A DNA stretch of 64,000 bases, from assembly GCA_023411815.1 (NCBI GenBank), contig JAEYOJ010000127.1, forward strand, positions 38,449 to 102,448, in the 5' to 3' direction. How positions within the stretch are numbered: the first letter of the stretch is position 1; each line of letters begins with the position of its first letter. This DNA is from Pseudomonadota bacterium (lineage in GTDB: Bacteria > Desulfobacterota > Desulfovibrionia > Desulfovibrionales > Desulfovibrionaceae). Shown one piece after another: positions 52,987-61,826 of this stretch. Position numbers and translations under genes: made by a program. Below the pieces are notes generated by a model. It was given only the letters and a program-made list of their open reading frames with translations, did no database searches and had not been told where the DNA came from.

Positions 52987-53994
52987 TCAATACCTTTCTG
53001 CCGTCACTGTTTCGACACAGGATGCATCTGCGGGCGAAGCTGCTTCGACCCGTTCGATATCGAGCACGATGTGCTCCAATTCCTCCCAGGACGAGCACAT
53101 CACCAACCGCTGGCGCAATTCCTTGCAGCCGTCGATATGGCGCACGTAGCGCGGCACGATGGTGCGCATCTTGAGCATCTCGCGCGACGGCTGCCCATGC
53201 TCGTGGATGAGCCGCACGTGGCGGCGGATGATCCAGGCTAGGCTGGGCACGGGCGCCTCGCTTGCGTCGAGCGCCGCCCGAAGGCGCATGAAAACGGCTG
53301 GGTCGCGCAGGGCGCCGCGAGCGAACATGACCCCGCTGGCGCAGGTCTCCCGCAGGCAGCGCGCGGCATCCTCGGCCGTGAACAGGTCGCCGCTGGCCAG
53401 CACGGGAATGGACACGCCCTGGCGCAGTCTGGCCACGGCCGTCCAGGCCGCCTGGCCGGTGAATCCTTGTTGGGCGTAGCGCGGGTGCAGGGTCAGCCAG
53501 CCGACGCCCGCCTGTTCCAGTGCCTTGGCGACGTCCAGGTAGTTCTCGCCGGCAGGATTCCAGCCCATGCGCATCTTCACGCCCACACGCTGCGGCCCCG
53601 CGCGCTCGATCATGGCCTTGGCCACGGCCAGAAGCAGGTCAGGGTCCTTCATGAGCGCCGCGCCGCTGCCCGTCTTGACCACCTTGGGCACGGAGCAGCC
53701 GCAGTTGAGGTCGAACCAGGTGAAGCCGCGTGCCAGCAGCAGATCCATGGCCCGGCCCACGAACTCGGGCTCGGAGCCGAAAAGCTGCACGACCAGGGGC
53801 GAGTCGGCGGCGGAGGTGGCCAGGATGGGTTGAGTGTTGCGGCTGTCGTAGACCAGGCCCTTGGCGCTGACCATCTCGGTCACGGTGACGGCCGCGCCTA
53901 ATTCGCGGCAAAGCAGGCGGAAGGGCAGGTCGGAAAAACCGGCCAGCGGCGCCAGCCACGGCTGACGTGGATCGAAAGGCAGCGGGTGCGTCAT
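52987..53994 (-). CDS. dus: tRNA-dihydrouridine synthase
   Basis: FMN enzyme reducing uridines in tRNA. 335 residues: LAPLAGFSDLPFRLLCRELG, VVQLFGSEPEFVG, FDLNCGCSVPKV with catalytic C100, KMRMGW, LHPRYAQQGF and ASGDLFTAEDA. AGGA precedes the ATG at 53994, which is 11 bp after the preceding gene's stop, so it may be the tail gene of the flagellar operon. Confidence 0.93.
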   Translation of the reverse strand: MTHPLPFDPRQPWLAPLAGFSDLPFRLLCRELGAAVTVTEMVSAKGLVYDSRNTQPILATSAADSPLVVQLFGSEPEFVGRAMDLLLARGFTWFDLNCGCSVPKVVKTGSGAALMKDPDLLLAVAKAMIERAGPQRVGVKMRMGWNPAGENYLDVAKALEQAGVGWLTLHPRYAQQGFTGQAAWTAVARLRQGVSIPVLASGDLFTAEDAARCLRETCASGVMFARGALRDPAVFMRLRAALDASEAPVPSLAWIIRRHVRLIHEHGQPSREMLKMRTIVPRYVRHIDGCKELRQRLVMCSSWEELEHIVLDIERVEAASPADASCVETVTAERY

Positions 53995-54005
53995 CTGTAT
54001 CCTGT

Positions 54006-54959
54006 TCAAATCCTGCGGCCGTAAGTCATGGGCGCGCCGGTATCGAGTAGCGAGGCCAACCCCGTGGGTCCGCTCAGGCGGAACACGCCCAGGAAGTCGG
54101 CGGGTATGTCCCACGCCAGGGCCTCGGCGCAGGATTGCAGGGCCGAGGACAAAGCTTGCGCGGCCTTGGGCGCGGCGAGCCCGATGCGGAATCCGGCCCG
54201 CGGAGGCTTGCGCAGCAGACGCAGCTCGCCCTGGCCAAGGCCTGGGCAGTCGAAACTCAGTCTGGTTTCGCGCATGGCGTTGGGACTATTGATGGGTGCG
54301 AGTGTGCCCGAGGTCAACAGCTCGCATTGACGAAAGCCCGGCAGAAGCCAAGGCCGATAGGCGAAACGCAGGCCGTGCTGGCCAGGCGCGTCGGGCAGGA
54401 TTCCGCCGTGTGTGTCGGGCATGCCCGCCAGGAGGTTGTCCAAGGTGGTCTCCAGTTCCAGCACGCCCAGATAGGCCTCCAGCAGTTCCTGGTTGGCTTG
54501 CAGCAGCTCGTTGAAGCTGGCCTGCCGTTCAGGCGAGGCCACTGTAAGCAACACCTCGGGCCAGTCGGTCGAATCGGACAGGAAAGCTTCGAAGCGGTCG
54601 CGCGCGGCGCGGAAGGCGGGGATGAGCCGGCTCAGCTCGACTCCGGCCGCGGAGCCGCCGCGCAGCTCGCGCAGGACGATATCCGGTTCCAGCGCTTCGA
54701 TGCGCAGGAGCAGGACCTCGCCCGCGGCCACGCTTCGGCCCACGTTGGCAAGGAGTTCGTGACCGTCGATGCGCAGCCAGGAGAAGTTGGCCAGATGGGG
54801 GAATTCCGCCAGGCTGGTCTGGTTCGTATTGGTGGGCAGGGCCAGACCGCGCACGATCTGCCCCACGCGGTGGCTGCGCCGGAAGTCCGAGGCTCGGGCG
54901 TTGCCGGAGTGGCCCTGGCCCGTCCAGCCGCTTCCGCCACCTCCGCCAGACACGCGCAC
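54006..54959 (-). CDS. unknown protein in the flagellar operon
   Basis: 317 residues, no membrane helix; I do not recognise it. A start at GTG 54959 gives a Gly/Ser-rich first 25 residues that look disordered. The segment LIDGHELLANVGRSVAAGEVLLLRIEALEPDIVLREL (read WLRIDGHELLANVG onward) recalls a small beta-barrel seen near FliK-like C-termini, but this is only a resemblance. The C-terminal half (LSFDCPGLGQGELRLLRKPP onward) suggests a second beta domain. It lies 13 bp after the gene upstream, so it is in the operon. Confidence 0.65.
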   Translation of the reverse strand: MRVSGGGGGSGWTGQGHSGNARASDFRRSHRVGQIVRGLALPTNTNQTSLAEFPHLANFSWLRIDGHELLANVGRSVAAGEVLLLRIEALEPDIVLRELRGGSAAGVELSRLIPAFRAARDRFEAFLSDSTDWPEVLLTVASPERQASFNELLQANQELLEAYLGVLELETTLDNLLAGMPDTHGGILPDAPGQHGLRFAYRPWLLPGFRQCELLTSGTLAPINSPNAMRETRLSFDCPGLGQGELRLLRKPPRAGFRIGLAAPKAAQALSSALQSCAEALAWDIPADFLGVFRLSGPTGLASLLDTGAPMTYGRRI

Positions 54960-54972
54960 GATGCCGGCCTGC

Positions 54973-55392
54973 TCAGGACTTGGTCTGGCCGATGATGAGC
55001 TCCACCTCGTCCACGCTCAATCCCGTGGAACGGGCCAGCTCCGAAGCGGACTTGCCGCTGCGCCAGCCGGTCTGGATGACCTCGCGCAGGAACTGGGGCG
55101 AACGGGAGTACTGCTCGGCCTGCTTGATGATGCGCCTCAAGTCCTTGGCCCGTTCCTCGATCTTGGCGTCCAGGTCGATCAGCTCGGCCTGGCGTTGCTG
55201 GAAGGTGGACACGAGCTCCTGTTCGAGCTGGGCATTGAAGCGCAGCTTGTTGAGCAGGTCATCCTGTTTGCTCTGCAGCTGGGAAAGTATGGCCTCGGAC
55301 TGCTTAAGGCGCATGAAAAAAAAGATGACCACGCCAAGCAGCATGACTTCGGTGACGCTTAAGGCCAAGAGCAGCCAGTTGGATAGGGACAT
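54973..55392 (-). CDS. single-pass membrane coiled-coil protein (DUF2802-like)
   Basis: 139 residues. One N-terminal membrane helix (about 7-27), a long coiled coil (30-95) and a C-terminal helix-turn-helix-like piece (SASELARSTGLSVDEVELI, 115-133). This layout resembles DUF2802 proteins that occur next to flagellar and chemotaxis genes in other proteobacteria; assignment from memory of the architecture. Role unknown. Confidence 0.7.
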   Translation of the reverse strand: MSLSNWLLLALSVTEVMLLGVVIFFFMRLKQSEAILSQLQSKQDDLLNKLRFNAQLEQELVSTFQQRQAELIDLDAKIEERAKDLRRIIKQAEQYSRSPQFLREVIQTGWRSGKSASELARSTGLSVDEVELIIGQTKS

Positions 55393-55422
55393 GGCTTGAG
55401 GGGAATCCTTGCTTGCGCGCGT

Positions 55423-55755
55423 TCAGATTTCGAGATTGATGATCTTGCCGGACCAGGGGGAGGACTTCGAAGCCTCCTGCTCCTGGTCCTGGTCCCCGTC
55501 TGCATCGTCGCGCTTCTTGCGCTCCGAGAGGTTGAACTCGCGCTTCTCGTTGGGGTTACGGTCCTTGTTGACCAAGGAGGAAGACTCCTTCTTCTGAACC
55601 TTCTCGACCGCTCTGCTTTCACGCTTGCGCAACTCGGCCTCATGCTGCGCAAGGACCGCCTGCTGGGCCTCCGGGTGGGACGCGGTAGCGCTCTGCACCT
55701 TGGACACGTGCGGCATCTGGGCGATGAGCGTCGACAGGTCTAGAGGAGTCGGCAT
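55423..55755 (-). CDS. small charged protein of the flagellar operon
   Basis: 110 residues, hydrophilic, Lys/Glu/Gln-rich (RKRESRAVEKVQKKESSS, then DDADGDQDQEQEAS) and ending WSGKIINLEI. No recognised domain, no membrane segment; likely largely disordered or helical. It starts one base after fliL ends, so it is translated from the same message. Confidence 0.65.
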   Translation of the reverse strand: MPTPLDLSTLIAQMPHVSKVQSATASHPEAQQAVLAQHEAELRKRESRAVEKVQKKESSSLVNKDRNPNEKREFNLSERKKRDDADGDQDQEQEASKSSPWSGKIINLEI

Positions 55756-55756
55756 A

Positions 55757-56503
55757 TCATTGGACCAGGTATTTTTCTACATAGATGGTATCCAATTGGT
55801 CGTTGCCCAGATACTGGTTGAGCACCGACACGAGGTCCGCCTTAAGGGCCTCTATGTTCTTCATATCGGCCAGGAATTCAAAATCTTTATTCTTGAGGTA
55901 GTAATAGATCGCATCCCGCAGGAGCAGGGACTTGATCTTGACCTCGTTTTCCAGGGCCGGGCTCAGGGAGGTGAAGGCGAACTTGAGGTGCAGGAAGTGC
56001 ACCTGACCCTTGGCGTCCACCTTCTCGACCCAGAAAGGCTCCAGGTTCAGGACGAACTCCTGAACTTCGGGCTCGACGGGCGGAGGCGGAGGAACGGCTT
56101 CCTCGACCTCTTCCTGGGGCACGGGCTTGACCTCGACCTTCTCCGTTTCCCTGAGCTCGATCACCGGAAGGATGAATTTGACCGTGGTCACGCTGAGCAG
56201 CGCCAGCAGGAGCAGGACCAGGAGCAGCCAGCGCAGCTTCTTGTCCTTGAGCAGCCTGACGATGATGTTTTCCGGCTTCGGCGGCGCAATGGCCAGTTCC
56301 TCGGCCTGCGCTTCGGCGAAGAACTCCTGCGGAGCTTCCTCTTCCTCCTCGGGTTCCTCGAGGAAGGGGGCGTCGTCGAGGTCGAGTTCGACCTTCTGGT
56401 TGCCCCGGGACTGATCCTGGCCCTGAATGCTGCTGGGGTCCAGCGTGGCCTTGGGCTTGTCCGGGGGCGTGCTGGCGTCGGCCGCCAGTAGGATGGGCAT
56501 CAT
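55757..56503 (-). CDS. fliL: flagellar basal-body protein FliL
   Basis: Inner-membrane protein at the basal body that helps stator function. 248 residues: a long acidic cytoplasmic N-terminus (about 1-85, with EEPEEEEE), one membrane helix (90-112), a Pro-rich linker (PPPPPVEPE) and a periplasmic domain ending in the FliL-like IKSLLLRDAIYYYLKNKDF. The long N-terminal part is larger than in E. coli FliL. Confidence 0.88.
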   Translation of the reverse strand: MMPILLAADASTPPDKPKATLDPSSIQGQDQSRGNQKVELDLDDAPFLEEPEEEEEAPQEFFAEAQAEELAIAPPKPENIIVRLLKDKKLRWLLLVLLLLALLSVTTVKFILPVIELRETEKVEVKPVPQEEVEEAVPPPPPVEPEVQEFVLNLEPFWVEKVDAKGQVHFLHLKFAFTSLSPALENEVKIKSLLLRDAIYYYLKNKDFEFLADMKNIEALKADLVSVLNQYLGNDQLDTIYVEKYLVQ

Positions 56504-56542
56504 GGGTGTCGGTTCCAGTCCGCCACGTATTTCGCGTCAGCT

Positions 56543-56923
56543 CTAGGCAAAGATCTTGGCGATCTTCTGCTCGAGTATGTCGGCTGTGAACGGCTTGATT
56601 ACGTAGTTGGAGACCTTGGCCTGAACCGCTTCGATGATGTTCTCCTGCTGGGCTTCGGCCGTGACCATGAGAAAAGGCATGTTCTGGTAGTCCTTGCTCT
56701 GTCGGACCTTGCGCAGCAGCTCAATGCCGGTCATCTTGGGCATGTTCCAGTCGGCGATGATGAAGTCAATCTGCTGTTTTCCCAGGATCTCCCAGGCCAT
56801 GACTCCGTCTTCGGCTTCGATGACATTGTTGATGCCGAGTTGGCGTAGGATATCCTTCATGATGCGGCGCATGGTGGGGAAATCGTCCACGACAAGCACT
56901 TGCATGTTTACATCATAAGACAT
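56543..56923 (-). CDS. cheY: chemotaxis response regulator CheY
   Basis: Single receiver domain, 126 residues, which binds the flagellar switch when phosphorylated. DD13-14, phospho-acceptor D58 in IADWNMPKMTG, MVTAEA with the switch Thr, and the Lys of VIKPF. GAGGAAC precedes the ATG. It follows fliA by 8 bp. Confidence 0.95.
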   Translation of the reverse strand: MSYDVNMQVLVVDDFPTMRRIMKDILRQLGINNVIEAEDGVMAWEILGKQQIDFIIADWNMPKMTGIELLRKVRQSKDYQNMPFLMVTAEAQQENIIEAVQAKVSNYVIKPFTADILEQKIAKIFA

Positions 56924-56931
56924 GTGGTTCC

Positions 56932-57726
56932 TCAATATGCATCCAGATTGAACTGGTCCTTGAACAGCTTGCGGAGCTTCCCCAAGGCCTGGCTGTGAAG
57001 CTGGGACACGCGACCCTCGGTGATCTCCATGACCTTGGCCGTTTCGCGCATGTTCAGCTCCTCGCCGTAATACAACGAGAGTACGAGCTTTTCCCTGGGG
57101 GTCAATTCATCGATAAGCAAAGTAATTTTGTCAATAAGTTCCTGGAAAGCCGTGGTCCGGTACGGGTCGCCGTCCGCACCGACATCGTTCACGGAGGCCA
57201 CGCATTCGGAAATGGCGTCGAGACTCAGGCAAAGCTGGTTCTGAAGCATCTCCAGGCCCATGTCCACATCCTTTTCGCTCAGGCCGGTGCGTTTGGCGAT
57301 TTCCTGCACCGTGGCCGGCCGGCCCGTCTCCTGCTCGATCTCGCGCACCGTCTGTTCCATGAGCCGGAGGCGCTGCCGCAGACCCCGCGAGTACCAGTCC
57401 ATGCGCCGCAACTCGTCGAGCATGGCGCCCTTGATGCGGCTCTCGGCGTAGGTCTCGAACTTGATGCGCAGTTCAGGATTGAATTTCTGCAAAGCCTCCA
57501 TGAGTCCCAGGCTTCCCGCGCTCATGAGTTCGCCAAGTTCTACCGTCTGGGGCAGCTTGGCCTTGAGGCGCAGGGCCATTATTTTGATTTTCGGGCCATA
57601 ATGCCTGACGATTTCCTCCCTGTCCTGGGAGGCGAAGTTTTCCCAACGCGTCTGTCCGGAGTCCAGCTCAAGCCACGGACTGTTCCTGGAACAGAATCTT
57701 TTTCCAGAAGAATTTGATGTTACCAT
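56932..57726 (-). CDS. fliA: flagellar sigma factor FliA (sigma-28)
   Basis: Directs transcription of late flagellar and chemotaxis genes. Sigma region 2 is clear (LMSAGSLGLMEALQKFNP, FETYAESRIKGAMLDELRRMDW), region 3 follows (IAKRTGLSEKDVDMGLEM) and region 4 ends the protein (LTPREKLVLSLYYGEELNMRETAKVMEITEGRVSQLHSQAL). No ATG lies right at the conserved start, so ATG 57726, 59 bp inside fleN, is taken; CGGAAC is a modest ribosome-binding site. A shorter form from a non-ATG codon is possible. Confidence 0.95.
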   Translation of the reverse strand: MVTSNSSGKRFCSRNSPWLELDSGQTRWENFASQDREEIVRHYGPKIKIMALRLKAKLPQTVELGELMSAGSLGLMEALQKFNPELRIKFETYAESRIKGAMLDELRRMDWYSRGLRQRLRLMEQTVREIEQETGRPATVQEIAKRTGLSEKDVDMGLEMLQNQLCLSLDAISECVASVNDVGADGDPYRTTAFQELIDKITLLIDELTPREKLVLSLYYGEELNMRETAKVMEITEGRVSQLHSQALGKLRKLFKDQFNLDAY

Positions 57727-58495
57727 CGAGTTCCGTCGCAGCTTCCCATGTTGTGATACGCTCGGCCGCCAGACGCAGGCTCGCACTCGCCTCGCTCTCG
57801 GGGAGCAGATGGCAGAATGGCTGCTGTCGTATGACCGCCTGCCTGACGGCGGGATCGAAAGGCACTGCGCCAAGGAGATCCAGAGACACGCCGCTCAGGA
57901 ATTGATCGCAGGCGCGGTAGAGCTTGATGAAGACCTCGCGCGCGGCGTTTGGAGTCGGGGCCATGTTGACCAGAACCCTGAACCGGTCCACGCCGTGGTT
58001 GTACTTGAGCACCTTGATCAGGGCGTAAGCATCCGTCAGCGAGGTCGGGTCCGGGGTCAGCACGATGAGTTTTTCCTGGGCGGCCAGGTTGAAGTAGAGC
58101 ACGTTTTCGTTGATGCCGGCTCCCGTGTCCACGATGAGGTAGTCGAGCTTGTCCTCCAGGGCGTCCATGGACTCCAGCAGTTCGAGCTTCTGACCCGTGG
58201 ACAGCTCCAGCATCTCGCCCACCCCCGAGGAAGCGGGCAGAATGGGGAAGCCGTACGGAGTGGAGTAAATGATGTCGTCGAGCTTGGCCCCTTCGTGAAA
58301 GAGGTGGAAGAGGTTGAGGCTCGGAGCCAGGCCCAGCAGTACGTCCACGTTGGCCAGGCCCAGGTCGGCGTCCAGCAGGAGCACGCGCTTGCCGAGCTTG
58401 GTCAGGGAGTAGGCCAAGTTGACGGAGACGTTCGTCTTGCCTACGCCGCCTTTGCCCGAAGTCACTGAAAGGACTAGAGGAAAAGATGATGCCAT
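57668..58495 (-). CDS. fleN: flagellar number regulator, MinD/ParA-like ATPase (FleN/FlhG)
   Basis: Controls flagellar number together with FlhF. 275 residues with a deviant Walker A KGGVGKTN (14-21), DADLGLANVDVLLG, LIVDTGAGI and LTPDPTSLTDAY. AAAGGAG lies 12 nt before the ATG, slightly far. It overlaps fliA by 59 bp. Confidence 0.94.
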   Translation of the reverse strand: MASSFPLVLSVTSGKGGVGKTNVSVNLAYSLTKLGKRVLLLDADLGLANVDVLLGLAPSLNLFHLFHEGAKLDDIIYSTPYGFPILPASSGVGEMLELSTGQKLELLESMDALEDKLDYLIVDTGAGINENVLYFNLAAQEKLIVLTPDPTSLTDAYALIKVLKYNHGVDRFRVLVNMAPTPNAAREVFIKLYRACDQFLSGVSLDLLGAVPFDPAVRQAVIRQQPFCHLLPESEASASLRLAAERITTWEAATELDGNIKFFWKKILFQEQSVA

Positions 58496-58519
58496 AAGGT
58501 TTCGCAGCTCCTTTGGGAG

Positions 58520-59629
58520 TTACGCGTGCAGCTTCTCAGGAGCTTGGCCGCAAGGCAGCTCGTGTTTGAAAATGAGTTTCCACAGGAGCATGTTCTCCGC
58601 CGGAGCCATGCAGTCCTTGAACCCGGGGGCCCAGGACACGGCGGAAATCGGCACCCTGCAGGAGTCGGCCACATTTATCAGGCCGCCGAAGCTGACAGCT
58701 TCGTCCAGCTTGGTCCAGATGATGGAGGAGAGCCTGGCGAAGGAGAAGGTGCGCAGGAAGTGATCCAGCTGGGGCTTGCCGTAGTGAGGGCTGAGTATCA
58801 GATGGACCGCGCATTCGTCCACTTCGGAAAGGCCCAGCAGCGTCAGGCGTTCGGCCAGGGCTTGGGGGCCGCTCATGCCGGGCAGGTCGACATAGATGCG
58901 GTCGAAGCTGTCAGCCTCGCTCAGCAGCTTGAGAACGTCCTCGCGGCTGCCCGCCTCGCGGTAGGAGAAACCGGACAGCTCGCAGTAGTGCCGCAGCACG
59001 AGCCGGCCTCTGGCCTGGCGGTCGTCGGCGTTGACCAGGCAGATGCGCAGGCCGGGCTTCTCCTGCTGGGCGGCCAGGGCCATGCGTATGACCGTGGTGG
59101 TCTTGCCGACACCGGAGGGGCCCGCAAGGCAGTGGATCTTTTCCGGCCAGGAGGCCAGCGTCATCGGCCGCACGGACAGGATCTCGGCCAGGGCGGCCAG
59201 GAGCGAGGTCTGCTTGTCCAGGACCAGGCGCTTGTACAGGGTCACGCCGATCTTGGGGTCCACTCCCTCGCGCTCCAGGTAGTCCATGGCCTGGCGTTGC
59301 CTGGGCGTGAGCTTGTCCTTGTCGAGCTGCTTGCCCATGAGGCTCATGAGGCAGCTCTTGATCTCGCTCCATTCCCGGTGCCATTCGGGTGCGCCGGCGC
59401 CGGGACCGCCCGTCAGGGCGCTGACGGAGGACATGTCTCCGTAGGCCTCGGACGGCTTGGCCCGTGTCATGCCGACATTGCGTTCGAGGGCGGCGGTGAT
59501 CTCGCACATCTTGCGGCCGTTCTCCATGACCTCGCGCGTTTCGAGGATCACGGCTTCAATGCCGAGCTCCGCCTTGACCTGGGCCAGTGCCGCCGAAGAA
59601 TCGGCGCCGCGAAAGATTCTAACTTGCAT
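58520..59629 (-). CDS. flhF: flagellar SRP-type GTPase FlhF
   Basis: Places the flagellum at the cell pole. 369 residues: B domain start MQVRIFRGADSSAALAQVK, a low-complexity linker (about 55-85), and the NG GTPase domain with P-loop GPSGVGKTT (170-178), a DLPGMSG segment and IIWTKLDEAVSFGG. Starts 11 bp inside flhA; fleN follows 24 bp later. Confidence 0.95.
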   Translation of the reverse strand: MQVRIFRGADSSAALAQVKAELGIEAVILETREVMENGRKMCEITAALERNVGMTRAKPSEAYGDMSSVSALTGGPGAGAPEWHREWSEIKSCLMSLMGKQLDKDKLTPRQRQAMDYLEREGVDPKIGVTLYKRLVLDKQTSLLAALAEILSVRPMTLASWPEKIHCLAGPSGVGKTTTVIRMALAAQQEKPGLRICLVNADDRQARGRLVLRHYCELSGFSYREAGSREDVLKLLSEADSFDRIYVDLPGMSGPQALAERLTLLGLSEVDECAVHLILSPHYGKPQLDHFLRTFSFARLSSIIWTKLDEAVSFGGLINVADSCRVPISAVSWAPGFKDCMAPAENMLLWKLIFKHELPCGQAPEKLHA

Positions 59630-61793
59630 TGTCGACGTTCACCACTGCTAGGGTTTGGAGACGGACATCCGAAGGGATTTCGGCTTGCGATATCACGGGC
59701 AGGTTCGGGATGAACCTGGTGACGAGCTGGGCGAGGTGCGGCCTCACGGAGGGCGAGGTGAGCAGCACCGGCTGGCCGTCGCTGGCCACGGCGTTCTCGT
59801 GCGACTTGCTGATGGCCTTGATGATGCGCTGGGCCTGCATGGGGTCCATGGCCAGGTACGCGCCGTGATCGGTCTGGCGCAGATTCTCCTGGAACGCACG
59901 CTCCAGGCTCTGGTGCAGGGTGATCAGGGGCAGGGTGCCGTCGCCGCCCAGGTAGGGCTTGATGATGGTCCTGCTCAGCCTGCCGCGCACGTACTCCGTG
60001 AGCTGGTCCGGATCCTTGATGGCCGCGCCGTAGTCGGCCAGCGATTCCACGATGGTCAGCAGGTCGCGGATGGACACGTTTTCCTTGACCAGGTTCTGGA
60101 GCACCTTCTGCACGCTGCCCAGGGGCAGGACATCGGGCACCAGCTCCTCCACGACCTTGGGCGCGCGCTTGGCCAGGTTGTCCAGCAGGCTTTGCACCTC
60201 CTGGCGGCCAAGGAACTCGTGCAGGCTGTGGCGGAACACCTCGGTCAGGTGCGTGGCGATGACCGTGGAGGGATCGACCACGGTGTAGCCGGCGAGCATG
60301 GCCTCTTCCTTCTGGCGTTCGGGTATCCACAGGGCCGGCAGGTTGAAGGCCGGCTCGCGCGTCTCGATGCCCTTGATGCGGTGCTTCACGTCGCCCGGAT
60401 CCATGGCCAGCAGGTGGTCGATGAGGATCTCGGCCGAGGCCACCTCGTTGCCCTTGATGACCACGGTATACTGTCCCGGCTTGAGCTGCAGGTTGTCGCG
60501 CAGGTGCAGCGAGGGTACGATCACGCCCATGTCCAGGGCGAACTGGCGGCGTATGGAGCGGATGCGCGCCAGCAGGTTGCCGTTCTGCTCCTCGTCCACC
60601 AGGGGGATGAGCCCGTACCCGACCTCCAGTTCCAGCACGTCGAGGGGCAGCAGGGCCTGGACTTCCTCCGGCGTATCGAGGCTCGAGGGCTGCTCGCCGG
60701 CCTTGCCGCCAGGCAGGGCCTTGCCACCGGACGCGGCCCCGAGCTTTCCGCTGGCCCGGCCGGCCTTGTCGGGTGCCAAGCTTTCCAAGGATTCGCGGTG
60801 CTTCTGGGTGACCAGGGACAGGACGAAGATCACCGTCGAGAGGATCATGAACGGCACCGTGGGCATGCCGGGCACGATGGCGAAGACCAGCAGGATGGCC
60901 GAAACGAGCTTCAGGGCCCGCGGGTGGAAGGTCAGCTGGGCCAGGAATTCCTCGCCCATCTTGGCCTCGGCCGCGGCGCGGGAGACGATGATGCCGGCCG
61001 AGGTCGAGATGATGAGCGACGGGATGGTCGAGACCAGGCCGTCGCCGATGGTCAGCAGGGTATAGACCTGGGCGGCCTCCATCCAGTTCATGTCCTTCTG
61101 GATGATGCCGATGAGGATGCCGCCGATGATGTTCACTACGGTGATGAGCAGGCCGGCGTTCACGTCGCCCTGAACGAACTTGCCCGCGCCGTCCATGGCG
61201 CCGTAGAAGTCCGCCTCGCGCCGCAGGTTATGGCGCTGGGTCGTGGCTTCCTTCTCGTCGATGAGGCCGGCGTTGAGGTCGGCCTCGATGGCCATCTGCT
61301 TGCCGGGCATGGCGTCCAGGGTGAAGCGCGCGGCGACCTCGGCGATGCGCGTGGTGCCGGTGGTGATGACCATCTTGTTCAGGAAGAACAGGATGAGGAA
61401 GATGACGATGCCGACAATGTAGTTGCCGCCCACGACGAATTCGCCGAAGGCCCGGATGACGTTGCCTGCCGCGCTGGTGCCCTGTTCGCCGTTGAGCAGG
61501 ATGAGGCGCGTGGTGGCCACGTTGAGCGACAGGCGCAGCAGGGTGGTCACCAGCAGGAGGCTCGGGAATATGGAGAACTCGAGCGGCGAGCTCATGAACA
61601 TGGTCGTCACGAGCACCACCAGGGAGAGCGAGATGCTCAGGGAGAGCATGATGTCGATGAACAGGGTGGGCAGCGGCACGAGCATGACGAAAAGGATCGT
61701 CACCACGCCCGCGGCGAGCATGATGTCGCCTTGCCGGGCGAAGCGCTCGTAGTTCAAGCTGAGTGTGCTGCTCTTTGCCGCTTTGCTAGCCAT
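59619..61793 (-). CDS. flhA: flagellar export gate protein FlhA
   Basis: Core of the type III export gate. 724 residues: eight membrane helices in the first half, FHIPEP-class motif region (TLDAMPGKQMAIEADLNAGLIDE), then a cytoplasmic domain of about 350 residues. It lies between flhB and flhF with an 11-bp overlap with the latter. Confidence 0.97.
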   Translation of the reverse strand: MASKAAKSSTLSLNYERFARQGDIMLAAGVVTILFVMLVPLPTLFIDIMLSLSISLSLVVLVTTMFMSSPLEFSIFPSLLLVTTLLRLSLNVATTRLILLNGEQGTSAAGNVIRAFGEFVVGGNYIVGIVIFLILFFLNKMVITTGTTRIAEVAARFTLDAMPGKQMAIEADLNAGLIDEKEATTQRHNLRREADFYGAMDGAGKFVQGDVNAGLLITVVNIIGGILIGIIQKDMNWMEAAQVYTLLTIGDGLVSTIPSLIISTSAGIIVSRAAAEAKMGEEFLAQLTFHPRALKLVSAILLVFAIVPGMPTVPFMILSTVIFVLSLVTQKHRESLESLAPDKAGRASGKLGAASGGKALPGGKAGEQPSSLDTPEEVQALLPLDVLELEVGYGLIPLVDEEQNGNLLARIRSIRRQFALDMGVIVPSLHLRDNLQLKPGQYTVVIKGNEVASAEILIDHLLAMDPGDVKHRIKGIETREPAFNLPALWIPERQKEEAMLAGYTVVDPSTVIATHLTEVFRHSLHEFLGRQEVQSLLDNLAKRAPKVVEELVPDVLPLGSVQKVLQNLVKENVSIRDLLTIVESLADYGAAIKDPDQLTEYVRGRLSRTIIKPYLGGDGTLPLITLHQSLERAFQENLRQTDHGAYLAMDPMQAQRIIKAISKSHENAVASDGQPVLLTSPSVRPHLAQLVTRFIPNLPVISQAEIPSDVRLQTLAVVNVDNAS

Positions 61794-61826
61794 ATCTTTG
61801 ACACCGCGTCCTGCTTGTTCGGGCCC

